Assembly: GCF_012641395.1 (NCBI RefSeq)
Contig: NZ_JABAIH010000002.1
Location: 186,001-250,000, forward strand
Length of the DNA stretch: 64,000 bases
Origin: Rhizobium sp. P32RR-XVIII
GTDB lineage: Bacteria; Pseudomonadota; Alphaproteobacteria; Rhizobiales; Rhizobiaceae
Direction: 5' to 3'
Shown here: positions 18,152 through 26,899 of the stretch, piece after piece
How the letters are laid out: each line of letters begins with the position of its first letter
How positions within the stretch are numbered: the first letter of the stretch is position 1
Position numbers and translations under genes: made by a program
The notes under the pieces: model-generated
The model's database searches: none
What the model saw: only the letters and a program-made list of their open reading frames with translations
What the model was told of the DNA's origin: nothing

Positions 18152-18373
18152 ATGGGAATCCTGGAAGTCGCCATCACGAATTTCATCTGCGCACGGCGAA
18201 AGGCCGAGAGACTGGACGCGCTTTACCACGCGGATATTCGAGAGGTTCTTGTGCGGCTGGTCGTTGCGCTAGCAGTCTTTGCAGCCGTCATCGCCGCACT
18301 GCAGATGTCCAGCACGCACAACGTCGATCCGCAGTGGGTTGCGGATCGCGTCGCATCCGTCGAGGCTCGGTAA
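18152..18373 (+). CDS. Small single-pass membrane protein, hypothetical
   Basis: A 73-residue protein starting MGILEVAITNFICARRKAER. It has an amphipathic, basic N-terminal part and one strong hydrophobic helix (residues about 33-50, VRLVVALAVFAAVIAALQM), then a short polar tail. GAGGAG sits eight bases before the ATG, which supports translation. I do not recognise a family. It is divergent from the DGPF/ECF42 operon and ends three bases before the convergent AMP nucleosidase gene. Confidence 0.6.
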   Translation: MGILEVAITNFICARRKAERLDALYHADIREVLVRLVVALAVFAAVIAALQMSSTHNVDPQWVADRVASVEAR

Positions 18374-18376
18374 TCG

Positions 18377-19876
18377 TTATTGGAACGCCGTTTCGAAGAA
18401 GCTGCGGAGCTTGCGGGAATGCAGCGCTTCCGGCGGCATTGCCGCAAGCTTCTGGATGGCGCGGATGCCGATCTTCAGGTGCTGGTTGACCTGGGTGCGA
18501 TAGAAGGCGCTTGCCATGCCGGGCAGCTTCAACTCGCCGTGCAGCGGCTTGTCCGAAACGCAAAGCAGCGTGCCGTAGGGCACGCGGAAGCGAAAGCCGT
18601 TGGCCGCAATCGTTGCCGATTCCATATCGAGCGCGATGGCACGGGCTTGAGAGAGCCGCTTGACGGGGCCGCGCTGGTCGCGAAGTTCCCAGTTGCGGTT
18701 GTCGATCGTGCCGACGGTCCCCGTGCGCATGATGCGCTTCAGTTCGAAGCCTTCGTAGCCGGTGATTTCCGCAACCGCCGCTTCCAGCGCAACCTGCACT
18801 TCGGCAAGCGCCGGTATCGGAACCCAGACCGGCAGGTCGTCGTCCAGAACGTGGTCCTCGCGCATATAGGCATGCGCCAGTACATAGTCGCCGAGGCGCT
18901 GGCTGTTGCGCAGGCCCGCGCAATGGCCGAGCATCAGCCAGGCATGCGGGCGAAGCACGGCCACGTGGTCGGTAATGGTCTTGGCGTTCGACGGGCCGAC
19001 GCCGATGTTGATCATCGTGATCCCGGCATGGCCCTTCTTCTTGAGATGATAGGTCGGCATCTGCGGCAGGCGGGCAAGCGTGACGTCTGTTTCCGGCTGG
19101 CTGGATCCCGCATGGGTGATGATATTGCCGGGCTCGACAAAGGCCGTATAGCCGTCTTCGCCGCCCCCCTTGGCCATCATCTCGCGCGCCCAGGCGCAGA
19201 ATTCGTCCATGTAGAATTGGTAGTTCGTGAACAGGACGAAGTTCTGGAAGTGCTGCGCGCTGGTTGCCGTGTAGTGCGCGAGGCGGGCGAGCGAATAATC
19301 GATGCGTTGCGCGGTGAAGGGGGCAAGCGGCGAGGGTTCGCCCGGCGGCGGAATGTATTCGCCGTTGGCGATTTCGTCGTCGGTGGTGTTGAGGTCCGGC
19401 GTATCGAAAAGGTCGCGCATCGGGATGTCGATGAAGGCCGATGCCGACGCCTCGACATGCGCGCCTTCGCCAAACGCAAAATGCAAGGGGATCGGCGTCG
19501 ATGATTCGGATACGACGACCGGGACATTGTGGCTGCGCATCAGCAGCGCCAGCTGTTGCCTCAAGTAGTGACGGAAAAGCTTCGGCCGGGTGACGGTTGT
19601 CGTATAAACGCCCGGCGCCGTCACATGGCCATAGGACAGACGCGAATCGACATGGCCGAAGCTGGTCGTCTCGATGCTGACCTGGGGATAGAAGGCGCGG
19701 TAGCGCGAAGTGATCGGCGCGCCCTTGGCGAGCTCCGCAAAACTGTCGATCAGGAAGGCTGTATTGCGTTCGTAAAGCTCGGTGAGCGCATCGACGGCCT
19801 TTACAGGATCATCGAAGCTTTGCGGTTCAAAGGCAGGTGGCGAAGAAATATCGAGAGGTGAGATTCGTTTGCTCAT
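18377..19876 (-). CDS. amn: AMP nucleosidase
   Basis: A 499-residue AMP nucleosidase, which hydrolyses AMP to adenine and ribose 5-phosphate in the cytoplasm and so adjusts adenylate pools. The N-terminal AMP-binding regulatory domain (about residues 20-180) is followed by the phosphorylase-like catalytic domain with INIGVGPSNAKTITDH, MLGHCAGLRNSQ and ALDMESATIAANGFRFRVPY; the ME pair binds the ribose. Length matches the enterobacterial and rhizobial enzymes. It appears to be a single-gene unit. Confidence 0.95.
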   Translation of the reverse strand: MSKRISPLDISSPPAFEPQSFDDPVKAVDALTELYERNTAFLIDSFAELAKGAPITSRYRAFYPQVSIETTSFGHVDSRLSYGHVTAPGVYTTTVTRPKLFRHYLRQQLALLMRSHNVPVVVSESSTPIPLHFAFGEGAHVEASASAFIDIPMRDLFDTPDLNTTDDEIANGEYIPPPGEPSPLAPFTAQRIDYSLARLAHYTATSAQHFQNFVLFTNYQFYMDEFCAWAREMMAKGGGEDGYTAFVEPGNIITHAGSSQPETDVTLARLPQMPTYHLKKKGHAGITMINIGVGPSNAKTITDHVAVLRPHAWLMLGHCAGLRNSQRLGDYVLAHAYMREDHVLDDDLPVWVPIPALAEVQVALEAAVAEITGYEGFELKRIMRTGTVGTIDNRNWELRDQRGPVKRLSQARAIALDMESATIAANGFRFRVPYGTLLCVSDKPLHGELKLPGMASAFYRTQVNQHLKIGIRAIQKLAAMPPEALHSRKLRSFFETAFQ

Positions 19877-19955
19877 GGCGCATTATAGGTTGCCGTTGTT
19901 AACAAGCAAGCGACGCCCCCGGTGACCAATCGGAGAATATTAGGCAGTCTTGATC

Positions 19956-20129
19956 TTAGCGCATGTTGGTGCAGAAGGGGCTGGTCGAATTGAGGCAGGT
20001 GTAGCTCGCGCCGAAATGCGACTGCGAACCGCCACCCCCGCCGCCGTGTACGACGGCTGCCGAGAATGTGATCGCGAAAACCGCCATGAAGAGTGTAATG
20101 ACGGTGAACCGTCTTGCCAGAATAAGCAC
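19956..20129 (-). CDS. Small secreted glycine-rich peptide, hypothetical
   Basis: A 57-residue frame from a GTG at 20,129 to TAA at 19,956. AGGGA stands about nine bases before the GTG. The product has a clear signal-peptide-like start (LARRFTVITLFMAVFAITFS), then a run of six glycines (VVHGGGGGGSQSHFG) and a tail with two cysteines (SYTCLNSTSPFCTNMR) that could form one disulfide. The signal segment, the order of features and the ribosome site argue for a real gene. Family not recognised; function unknown. A longer 80-codon frame overlapping the same bases in another frame looks non-protein-like. Confidence 0.62.
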   Translation of the reverse strand: MLILARRFTVITLFMAVFAITFSAAVVHGGGGGGSQSHFGASYTCLNSTSPFCTNMR

Positions 20130-20293
20130 GTCCGTGATCCCTGAGCCAGTGTGCGCCCTATCGTTGAGATAAGTTCTGCCACACCCGGTCTGAACGGGCG
20201 CTGAGATCGCGGTTCATTTGGCGTTCACAATGATTGACTGCTTGAAGGCGGTCTCTCGCTACTTATGTGTTTAGTCCCGCTAAGGAGATTTTC

Positions 20294-20995
20294 ATGACGG
20301 CACCGATCGAACTTTACTATTGGCCGACCCCGAACGGCTGGAAAATCAGCATCATGCTCGAGGAACTCGGCGTTCCCTACGAGGTGAAGTACATCAACAT
20401 CGGCAAGGGCGAGCAGTTCGCGCCGGACTTCCTGAAGATCGCGCCGAACAACCGCATGCCGGCCATCATCGATCCGGATGGCCCCGGTGGCGAACCGATC
20501 TCCGTCTTCGAATCCGGTGCCATCCTGCAATATCTCGGCCGCAAATACGGCAAGTTCTATCCCACCGACGAGCGGAAGCGCGTGCAGGTCGAGGAATGGC
20601 TTTTCTGGCAGGTCGGCGGTCTTGGCCCGATGGCCGGTCAGGCCCACCACTTCCGCAACTATGCGCCGGAAAAGATCGAATACGGCATCAACCGCTATAC
20701 GAACGAAGTGAACCGCCTCTATGGCGTCATGAACAAGCAGCTGGAAGGCCGGGATTATCTCGCCGGCGAATATTCGATCGCCGACATGGCCTGCATCGGC
20801 TGGGTCATCCCCTACGAACGGCAGGGACAGGACCTCAACGATTTCCCGAACCTGAGGGCCTGGTTCGAGCGTATGCATCAGCGACCTGCGGTCTTGAAGG
20901 GCATTGCCGTCGGCAAGGAAGAGCGCGAACGTCAGGCCAATCTGGCCGAAGACAAGGAAGCGCAGAAGATCCTTTTCAATCAGCGCGCCCGCTGA
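20294..20995 (+). CDS. Glutathione S-transferase, YfcG/Ure2-like
   Basis: A 233-residue cytosolic GST. The N-terminal thioredoxin-like domain has PTPNGWKISIMLEELG, with the Asn near residue 12 typical of the YfcG/YghU (nu-class) GSTs, the cis-proline in NNRMPAI and FESGAILQYLGRKYG binding the glutamate of GSH. The all-helical C-terminal domain contains EYSIADMACIGWV. Nu-class enzymes show disulfide reductase activity. The ATG at 20,294 has AAGGAG eight bases upstream; an in-frame ATG 27 bases earlier has no such site. A strong terminator follows. Confidence 0.92.
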   Translation: MTAPIELYYWPTPNGWKISIMLEELGVPYEVKYINIGKGEQFAPDFLKIAPNNRMPAIIDPDGPGGEPISVFESGAILQYLGRKYGKFYPTDERKRVQVEEWLFWQVGGLGPMAGQAHHFRNYAPEKIEYGINRYTNEVNRLYGVMNKQLEGRDYLAGEYSIADMACIGWVIPYERQGQDLNDFPNLRAWFERMHQRPAVLKGIAVGKEERERQANLAEDKEAQKILFNQRAR

Positions 20996-21013
20996 GGTGT
21001 GGAAGCGCAGTTG

Positions 21014-21048
21014 GAAAAGCGCCCGGTCATCGCCGGGCGCTTTTTTTT
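21014..21048 (+). terminator. Rho-independent terminator after GST gene
   Basis: A nine-base-pair GC-rich stem (AGCGCCCGG at 21,018-21,026 with CCGGGCGCT at 21,033-21,041, six-base loop) is followed at once by a run of eight T. Because it has A residues on the other side it may also stop the convergent gene that ends at 21,051. Confidence 0.9.
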
Positions 21049-21050
21049 GT

Positions 21051-21389
21051 TCAGAGCCGCGTCCAGGTCTGTGACTTGCAGAAGACCTTGAGCACGCAGC
21101 CGCTCATCTTCAGCGAATTGCCGGACACGGTCCCCGAACCGCTGTAGGTCTTGTCATTGCTCGGATCGGTGATCTCGCCACTGTATGTGCCGCCGGAGCC
21201 GGCCAGCGTTCCGATCTTCCTGCCGGCGAACTTGCCGGTCTTCAGCGTTATGCAATAGCCGCCGCCGCAAGGGGCAATCACCGCCGTGTCGCCGGCGACC
21301 GTCTTCCAGTTGCCGACGATAGGCTCCTCGGCATAGGCGAAGCTTGCCGAAAGCGCCAATGCGCCGGCCAGAATAAGTGTTCGGATCAT
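21051..21389 (-). CDS. DUF2147-like exported protein
   Basis: A 112-residue small periplasmic protein. Residues 1-20 form a signal peptide (MIRTLILAGALALSASFAYA, cleavage after AYA). The mature part opens with EEPIVGNWKT and contains four cysteines and short beta-rich segments (GRKIGTLAGSGGTYSGEITD, GSGTVSGNSLKMSGC), resembling the DUF2147 family of small exported proteins. Function unknown. GAGGGAGGGG lies just before the ATG. It converges on the GST gene with the terminator between them. Confidence 0.75.
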   Translation of the reverse strand: MIRTLILAGALALSASFAYAEEPIVGNWKTVAGDTAVIAPCGGGYCITLKTGKFAGRKIGTLAGSGGTYSGEITDPSNDKTYSGSGTVSGNSLKMSGCVLKVFCKSQTWTRL

Positions 21390-21826
21390 TATCCCCTCCC
21401 TCATGTCCGTTGCGCGCAAAGTAACTAACGCGAACGTAAGGGTAAAGGATGCCGGGGGTAAAAACGGCGGATTTTCAGGCTGCTTTCGCCCCGGATTATT
21501 TCCAGCTTTCTTCTTGCAAGCTCATTTCGTGGTGAACGAAAGGTTTATTTTCAAAAGTAAACTTTTCGTAAAAGTTCGCGGAAAGTCCTTAATAGGCAGG
21601 GATTCCGATGTTTAACGAAAACCCAATTTTACCAGGCATTTGCACTTTGTTTGTCTCAAATTAATCATGCATTTTAGGCGTTTTTTGAAAGCCAGGCGGC
21701 ATAGTGGAGCCATCAAACGAGCGGGGCAAACCCGCCGGACCGAAGGGACCGAAAGCTGCGACAGACGGCACGGCCCGGAAGGTAAAACAGGGCAAACCGA
21801 TAACAGGCTAAACAGGGATAAAACCG
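21390..21826. other. 437-bp region with no supported gene
   Basis: I find no coding or RNA gene here. The right-hand part has several AAACAGG-like short repeats (GTAAAACAGGGCAAACCGATAACAGG region, about 21,781-21,825) just before the Sel1-like gene, and the left-hand part is unusually AT-rich for this genome. It should contain promoters for the two flanking divergent genes. Confidence 0.4.
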
Positions 21827-22093
21827 ATGGCACGCTTTGAAATGCACAATGCTGAAATGGCCACCATGGGTGGCGACAGAAACGCCGACGTCTTCTGCGA
21901 AATGGGTCTGATGTATGCGACCGGCCGCGGCTGCGAGGTCGATCTGGTCGCCGCTCACAAGTGGCTGAACATCGCCGCGATCAAGGGCAGCGACCGCGCT
22001 GCCGAGCTTCGTGCCGATGTCGCCGCATCGATGAACAAGATGCAACTCGCCGAAGCGCTGCGCGCCGCCCGCGAGTGGATGACGATCCACTAA
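21827..22093 (+). CDS. Small Sel1-repeat protein
   Basis: An 88-residue protein with one clear Sel1-like (SLR) unit: FCEMGLMYATGRGCEVDLVAAHKWLNIAA at about residues 23-52, followed by a helical tail. Single-repeat SLR proteins of this size are common and conserved in Rhizobiaceae but have no assigned function; SLR units generally mediate protein-protein contacts. There is no signal peptide. A hairpin follows its stop and probably terminates both it and the convergent aminotransferase gene. Confidence 0.75.
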   Translation: MARFEMHNAEMATMGGDRNADVFCEMGLMYATGRGCEVDLVAAHKWLNIAAIKGSDRAAELRADVAASMNKMQLAEALRAAREWMTIH

Positions 22094-22150
22094 GACAATA
22101 ACAACCTCGAAAAAGAGGGAACTGGCGGGGCGCGTGTGCCTGCGCCCGGA

Positions 22151-22198
22151 GAACGGAACCGCGACCGGCAAAAACAAGGCCGGCGCGGTTTCCGTTTT
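22151..22198 (+). terminator. Hairpin terminator between convergent genes
   Basis: The arms GGAACCGCGACCGGC (from 22,153) and GCCGGCGCGGTTTCC pair with one or two mismatches around an A-rich loop and are followed by GTTTT. It lies directly between the Sel1-like gene and the end of the convergent aminotransferase gene. Confidence 0.65.
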
Positions 22199-23309
22199 AA
22201 CCCAGCGAGCGAAGGACTTGGGGAAGGGCCTCTTCGAAGCGGGCCATATCGCTCTCCGGCCCGACGCTGACGCGGATGCACCGGTTGAGCGGCGCGACCC
22301 CCGGCATGCGGATGAAAACGCCATGCTGCATCAGCCCATCGACGATTAAGCGGGCGTAGGTCCCGTCGCGCCCGGCATCGATCGCCACGAAGTTGGTCGC
22401 GGATGCCAGAGGCGAAAGCTGGTTGGCTCTCGCGATGCCGGCAATCCGTTCGCGTGCGGCGTGGATCTTTCCGACGACTTCGGCGAGATAGGTCCGGTCT
22501 TTCAGTGCGGCGAGTGCTGCGGCAGTCGCCAACCGGTTCATGCCGAAATGGTTTCGGATCTTGTCGAAGGCCTGGGCCGTGCCGGGCGTCGAAATGACAT
22601 AGCCGACGCGCGCACCCGCGAGACCATAGGCCTTCGAGAAGGTGCGCGTGCGCACGACGTTTGGCAGGTCGATCAGCGACTCGATCGAGGGAAGGGCGCT
22701 TGCCGGTCCCGTTTCACTATAGGCCTCGTCGAGCACCATCAGGCAGGTCTCCGGAAGGGCGCGGGCGAAGGCGACGATCTTCTCCGCGTCCCACCAGCTC
22801 CCCATCGGATTGTCCGGGTTGCAGAAATAGACGAGCGGGGCGTTTTCACGCTTCACCGCATCGAGCAGACCGTCCAGATCCTCACGGTCGTTGACATAAG
22901 GCACGGTCACGAGGCGTCCGCCGAAACCCGCCACATGGAAGTTGAATGTCGGATAGCCGCCGAGCGATGTGACGACCGGCATGCCGGGCTCGATCACCAG
23001 GCGCACGATCTGTCCGAGAAGCTCGTCGATGCCGCCGCCGATTGCGATATTGGCGGCCGTCACGCTGAGATGGGCGGCCAGCGCCTCGCGGAGATCGAAG
23101 TTTTCCGGATCGTTGTATTTCCAGGTATCGCCGGCCTGTTCGCGGATTGCAGCAAGCACCGAAGGCGCGGGGCCGAAGCCGTTTTCATTGGCGCCGATGC
23201 GCGCCTCGACCTTGAGACCCTGCCGACGCTCGATGGCCTCAGGCCCGACAAACGGAACGGTAGAGGGGAGGGCGCTGACCAGCGGCGTGAAGCGCGAAAA
23301 AGCGGACAT
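22197..23309 (-). CDS. Histidinol-phosphate-aminotransferase-like PLP enzyme
   Basis: A 370-residue class I/II aminotransferase of the HisC-like group. The substrate-contacting IGANENGFGPAP is near residue 38, the PLP aspartate and tyrosine lie around LVYFCNPDNPMGSWW and VLDEAYSETG, and the Schiff-base lysine is in RTFSKAYGLAGARVGY. It stands alone, away from other his genes, so it may be a second HisC paralog acting on aromatic amino acids or histidinol phosphate rather than the main biosynthetic enzyme. It is convergent with the Sel1-like gene. Confidence 0.85.
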   Translation of the reverse strand: MSAFSRFTPLVSALPSTVPFVGPEAIERRQGLKVEARIGANENGFGPAPSVLAAIREQAGDTWKYNDPENFDLREALAAHLSVTAANIAIGGGIDELLGQIVRLVIEPGMPVVTSLGGYPTFNFHVAGFGGRLVTVPYVNDREDLDGLLDAVKRENAPLVYFCNPDNPMGSWWDAEKIVAFARALPETCLMVLDEAYSETGPASALPSIESLIDLPNVVRTRTFSKAYGLAGARVGYVISTPGTAQAFDKIRNHFGMNRLATAAALAALKDRTYLAEVVGKIHAARERIAGIARANQLSPLASATNFVAIDAGRDGTYARLIVDGLMQHGVFIRMPGVAPLNRCIRVSVGPESDMARFEEALPQVLRSLG

Positions 23310-23424
23310 CGAATTTCAGATTCCCAGGATGTGAAAAATCGGCCAACAATAGGCGTTGCCATCCTCAAGGCAAGGACGATTATTTCCGCCACCGGTTCGG
23401 AAACCACTCCAGCATTTGAAAGAT

Positions 23425-23832
23425 TTATGGCCTCAGCTCGATGCGAGGCGCGCGGTATGCTTCGATGGCTTCCATGTTGCCTGCCATGAAGTCGGCCCGC
23501 ACGACGCGTCGAAGGACTTCCGGATCCATCGTGTTGATGAAGCGGACGCTGATGCGCTCGTTCCTGCGGTAGGCTTCCGCGCAGCCGATGCGATAGGCGA
23601 GCCCGAGAATGTTGAGATAGTAGTGTTTCGGCAGGCCGGCGGTCGACGAGACGGCGAGAGTGGCGCCGCCGCGGGAAATATCGAGGATCTCCGCGCTTCG
23701 AACCGACATGCCTGTCAAACAGGGGCGGACGGCGACGATGCGCGCCGGGCGCCGCACGTTGAACTGTTCCCACCGCACGTCGTAAACTTCCGACTTGACC
23801 GTGGCAAGGTGCGTGGCTCGGAGCATGGGCAT
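23425..23832 (-). CDS. PilZ-domain protein
   Basis: A 135-residue protein with one PilZ domain (about residues 25-110). The RRPAR stretch near residue 27 and DISRGGATLAV near residue 70 fit the RxxxR and (D/N)xSxxG signature that binds cyclic di-GMP. The rest of the protein has no other recognisable domain. AGGGGAGA lies upstream of the ATG. Possible roles include c-di-GMP control of motility or polysaccharide; the target is unknown. A second, shorter PilZ-like gene lies about 2 kb away. Confidence 0.78.
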   Translation of the reverse strand: MPMLRATHLATVKSEVYDVRWEQFNVRRPARIVAVRPCLTGMSVRSAEILDISRGGATLAVSSTAGLPKHYYLNILGLAYRIGCAEAYRRNERISVRFINTMDPEVLRRVVRADFMAGNMEAIEAYRAPRIELRP

Positions 23833-24088
23833 GACGCGGCTCTCCCCTGGAACACAATCTCATACTGGTTCCGTCGCATAGCGTCACATGAATGTTTTTC
23901 ATATTCGTCAAACAAATCCGGACAATTTTAACGAAACCGGAATTAGCATTTCAGCGCATTCCATGAGCGCTTGAACGAAGCGCTGCTCCATTTATCCATG
24001 GTTTCTCCGAACTCTTTCAATTGCCGCACGTTTTCTCTCTGTCGATGAAGCAAATTCGCTTTCGAACAATCATCAAGAGGAAACGAAA

Positions 24089-24535
24089 ATGGCTGACATC
24101 AGAGTGCCGTGGGAATCATGGGTGGTGGTCTGCGATGGAGCGAAGGCTTTAATCATGCAGAATGCCGGCGATGCAGAGCTCATGAACCTGCAGGTGCGCG
24201 AAACGCTGAGCCACCCGAACGAACCGGACCGTGAGCTCGGCTCAGATAAGCCGGGGCGCGCACATGCGCCGGACGGCACGAGCGCCAGCGCCATGGAGGA
24301 AACGAGCTGGCAAGAGCAGGCGGAAGCCGATTTCCTCAGGCGAATCGCTGCAAAGCTGGATGAGCTCGTCCATGAGAAGAACGCCAATCACATCATACTG
24401 GTGGCGCCACCGAAGGCACTCGGCACCTTGCGGCCGAACCTCAGCCCGGATGTGCAAGCCGCTCTCTCCGCCGAGGTCGCCAAGGATTACACCAATATGC
24501 CGGTCGGGGAGATCGAGCGCCACCTGGCTGCTTGA
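24089..24535 (+). CDS. Host attachment protein (AtsE-like)
   Basis: A 148-residue protein of the host-attachment family named for an Agrobacterium protein needed for binding to plant cells. It begins MADIRVPWESWVVVCDGAKAL and contains EADFLRRIAAKLDELVHEK and IILVAPPKALGTLRPNLS near residue 115, which match the family's RNase E/eRF1-like fold. It has no signal peptide, so it acts in the cytoplasm. AGAGGAAA precedes the ATG. The molecular activity of the family is not established. Confidence 0.85.
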   Translation: MADIRVPWESWVVVCDGAKALIMQNAGDAELMNLQVRETLSHPNEPDRELGSDKPGRAHAPDGTSASAMEETSWQEQAEADFLRRIAAKLDELVHEKNANHIILVAPPKALGTLRPNLSPDVQAALSAEVAKDYTNMPVGEIERHLAA

Positions 24536-24576
24536 CCGGCTCGCTGCCGAAAGAGCGCGGGTAACCCTCGCGCTTT

Positions 24577-25443
24577 TCATGGCCGGCTTTCTCGTCCCGC
24601 AAACAAATCCTCGTTCTCGCCGAAAAGCGCCGCCAGCCTGTCGATGACGGCGCGTACTTCCGGCCGCTGGCGCTCGTCGTCATGAGCGGTGATCCACATC
24701 TCATAGGTAAGGGGTTCGATGATCGGTCCGGCGCGCGTGAGGCCGGGGTCGGCATCGCCTATGAAACAGGGCAGGACACCGCGACCAGCACCGCCGCGGA
24801 TCAGGTGGAAGAGCATGTGCGGCGTATTCGTCCAGCCGGTAATCCAGTAGTCCGGCTGCTCGAACGTCCATTTGTCGGCGGGCGTGATCGCGATATCGGT
24901 GCCGAGCGAAATCCAGTTGCAATTGTCGCCGCCGAAGCCAGCCGCCTGATAGACGGTGTGCGCCACTGAGACCGAACGGCGGATCGCAACATTGCCGCTT
25001 TCGGGACGCCTGTGCCGGACGGCGACATGCGCCTCACGATAGGTGAAATCGACGCTCGTATCGCAGGTCTTGTAGCACATGCGGAAACGGTCTTTCGGCG
25101 TCCAGACCTTGGCCAGATGGTCGGCAATGAAACGAGATGTCCAGCTATCGGCGGCCATTGAGACGATCGGCAGCGTAAGCACTTCGCCGCGCCAGTCGGA
25201 GATCGATTGCGCGGCTTCCTGCATCAGGCGCACGCGCTCCAGGAGCGCCGTGCCGTCTTTCGCCAAGCCGTAGCCGGTCGGCCCGCGTGTAAAAAGCGCG
25301 CGGCCGGTCGCGCGCTCCAGCGCCAGCATGCGCCGGCCGATCGTCGGCGCGCTGAGGCCGGTCTGGGCCGCAGCCGCTGACAGCCCGCCGGCTGTCGCGA
25401 CATGATAGAAGAGTTGGAGGTCGTCCCAGCTCGCGTCTTTCAT
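24577..25443 (-). CDS. LysR-family transcriptional regulator
   Basis: A 288-residue LysR regulator. The N-terminal winged helix-turn-helix (residues about 5-65) reads DDLQLFYHVATAGGLSAAAAQ then TGLSAPTIGRRMLALE. The remaining 200 residues form the effector-binding periplasmic-binding-like domain. A GGGGG ribosome site stands before the ATG. LysR regulators usually control an adjacent divergent gene, but none is supported next to its start, so its target is probably elsewhere. Effector unknown. Confidence 0.9.
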   Translation of the reverse strand: MKDASWDDLQLFYHVATAGGLSAAAAQTGLSAPTIGRRMLALERATGRALFTRGPTGYGLAKDGTALLERVRLMQEAAQSISDWRGEVLTLPIVSMAADSWTSRFIADHLAKVWTPKDRFRMCYKTCDTSVDFTYREAHVAVRHRRPESGNVAIRRSVSVAHTVYQAAGFGGDNCNWISLGTDIAITPADKWTFEQPDYWITGWTNTPHMLFHLIRGGAGRGVLPCFIGDADPGLTRAGPIIEPLTYEMWITAHDDERQRPEVRAVIDRLAALFGENEDLFAGRESRP

Positions 25444-25703
25444 TTTTGAAAACCCCCTTTCTTCCGCGGCTCTACATCCGGCTGCGGCGAAGGCTTAGTT
25501 CAGGTGCTCCGGCAGATAGATGGAGAACCCGACAATGCTTCTCAACTGGGTAGTTCTCTGGAACGAACTGGAGATTAGAAACAGAAACCGCCACGACCCT
25601 CTCGCCGACCCTCTCGAAGGGCCGGAATGGCAAGGCCTCCGATGGCTCGCGCCGGTGATCTCGCGGCTTGCCTCGCGCAACGATGCCCGCCATCCAGACC
25701 GTG

Positions 25704-26054
25704 TCAGACGTCCGTCTCGAAGCTCAGGCGCAACACGTGGTGCAGGAATTCTGCGTTGATCAGCATGTTGAAGCTGATCGTCACAAGCTCGCCCTCGCGC
25801 TTGACCACGGTCGAGCCGATCTCGTCCTGGATGCCGAGGATCTCGAGGAAGAAATGGTGCGGAAGCTCGATCCCCGGGTTTACTTCGAGGACGGCGCCGG
25901 CGAGGTTGATCGTACGGATAAGGCAGCGAACCTGCGTGCCGGTGCTGAGGTGATGGCCGACGAAGATGATCTTGCCGGGCCGGTCGAGCGTGAAATCTCG
26001 ATACGATTTCTCCCGCTCGCCATTGTCATCGTTGAGGTGCGTCTGAAAGGCCAT
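25704..26054 (-). CDS. PilZ-like domain protein
   Basis: A 116-residue protein, mostly one PilZ-like beta-barrel: RDFTLDRPGKIIFVGHH, then RTINLAGAVLEVNPGIELP and LEILGIQDEIG. The canonical arginine pair of the c-di-GMP site is not clear, so ligand binding is uncertain. It resembles the PilZ protein at 23.4 kb in layout (about 30 residues, barrel, HxFFLEILG-type helix). The start at 26,054 is chosen because GGAGG lies five bases upstream; the frame is open 48 codons further without an obvious ribosome site. Confidence 0.65.
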   Translation of the reverse strand: MAFQTHLNDDNGEREKSYRDFTLDRPGKIIFVGHHLSTGTQVRCLIRTINLAGAVLEVNPGIELPHHFFLEILGIQDEIGSTVVKREGELVTISFNMLINAEFLHHVLRLSFETDV

Positions 26055-26391
26055 ATCAGCCTCCGCTTGTTGTACGGTTAAAGGGTAACGCATGAATGCT
26101 GACAGATGCTGAACGGGATTAGTAGAATTTGAGCCTTGTGCGTGGCGGGACAGAAAAGTCCTGCATTTCGTGATCCCAAGCGAGCTGGGCGATCCCATTC
26201 TGGGGCATTCTTGACAGGCAGCGCTGCTTCCGCCATATCAGGCGCCGGTTCGAGGCGCCTGCCGCTCGCGGATGAAAGTCCATGGTGAAGTTCTCGAAGT
26301 TCACGTCGCAGCCAATTGGTGCATGCTGACTGACGGCAATGCGAGCTCCCTTTTGCAGTCGAAACGGCATGCCTTCCGAAGGGCTGAACCC
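26055..26391. other. 337-bp intergenic region with a perfect hairpin
   Basis: No gene is supported here. It contains a perfect eight-base-pair inverted repeat, CAGGCGCC at 26,239-26,246 and GGCGCCTG at 26,254-26,261, with a seven-base loop and no T run. Promoters for the divergent PilZ-like and glyoxalase-like genes must be here. Confidence 0.4.
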
Positions 26392-26829
26392 ATGACGACG
26401 ACCTATCCCACGACCAATGAGCTGAAGGCCCAGGCGAAGCGCCTGCGTCAGGCGATGGCAACGCGCGGCACCGCAATCTCGCACGGTGCGGCACTCGAAC
26501 TCGTTGCCGAACAGCACGGCATGCGTGATTGGAATACGCTCTCCGCTCTCGCAACCAGACCGAATGCCGAACCGATCGCCGCGCTTTCCGTCGGCTCCCA
26601 TGTTCGAGGCCGCTACCTGAACCAGCCGTTCACCGGCAAGATACTGGCGCTCGCGGAAGCCGGCGGCGGGCTCCACAAGATCACCATCCATTTTGACGAG
26701 CCGGTGGACGTGGTGACATTCGAGAGCTTTTCGGCGTTCCGGCAGCGCATCAACGCGCAGGTGGACGCGAGCGGCGTGTCTCCAAGAAAGACCTCGAACG
26801 GCCTGCCGCATCTGGTGCTTGATCTCTGA
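26392..26829 (+). CDS. Glyoxalase-superfamily-associated small protein
   Basis: A 145-residue cytoplasmic protein. The first 60 residues are helical and carry a segment (LKAQAKRLRQAMATRG, then ISHGAALELVAEQHGMRDWNTLSA) found in a widespread proteobacterial family annotated as glyoxalase-related. The rest is a small beta domain (GRYLNQPFTGKILAL). No metal-binding residues of true glyoxalases are obvious. Function unknown. The ATG at 26,392 is the first codon where the family-like sequence begins. Confidence 0.65.
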   Translation: MTTTYPTTNELKAQAKRLRQAMATRGTAISHGAALELVAEQHGMRDWNTLSALATRPNAEPIAALSVGSHVRGRYLNQPFTGKILALAEAGGGLHKITIHFDEPVDVVTFESFSAFRQRINAQVDASGVSPRKTSNGLPHLVLDL

Positions 26830-26899
26830 TCTTTCATCTATGGGTCAATTTTGGCAGCCATCGCATTTCGCGAGTTGCTTGTTCGCATGGATTTTCCAA

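Noticed and set aside
19940..20182. 80-codon minus-strand frame
   Set aside because: Its translation (Ser/Arg/Ala rich) is not protein-like. The overlapping 57-codon GTG frame in another phase has a signal peptide and ribosome site and is preferred.
25520..25759. 79-codon plus-strand frame after the LysR gene
   Set aside because: It has no ribosome site, overlaps the PilZ-like gene on the other strand, and its second half is its antisense shadow.
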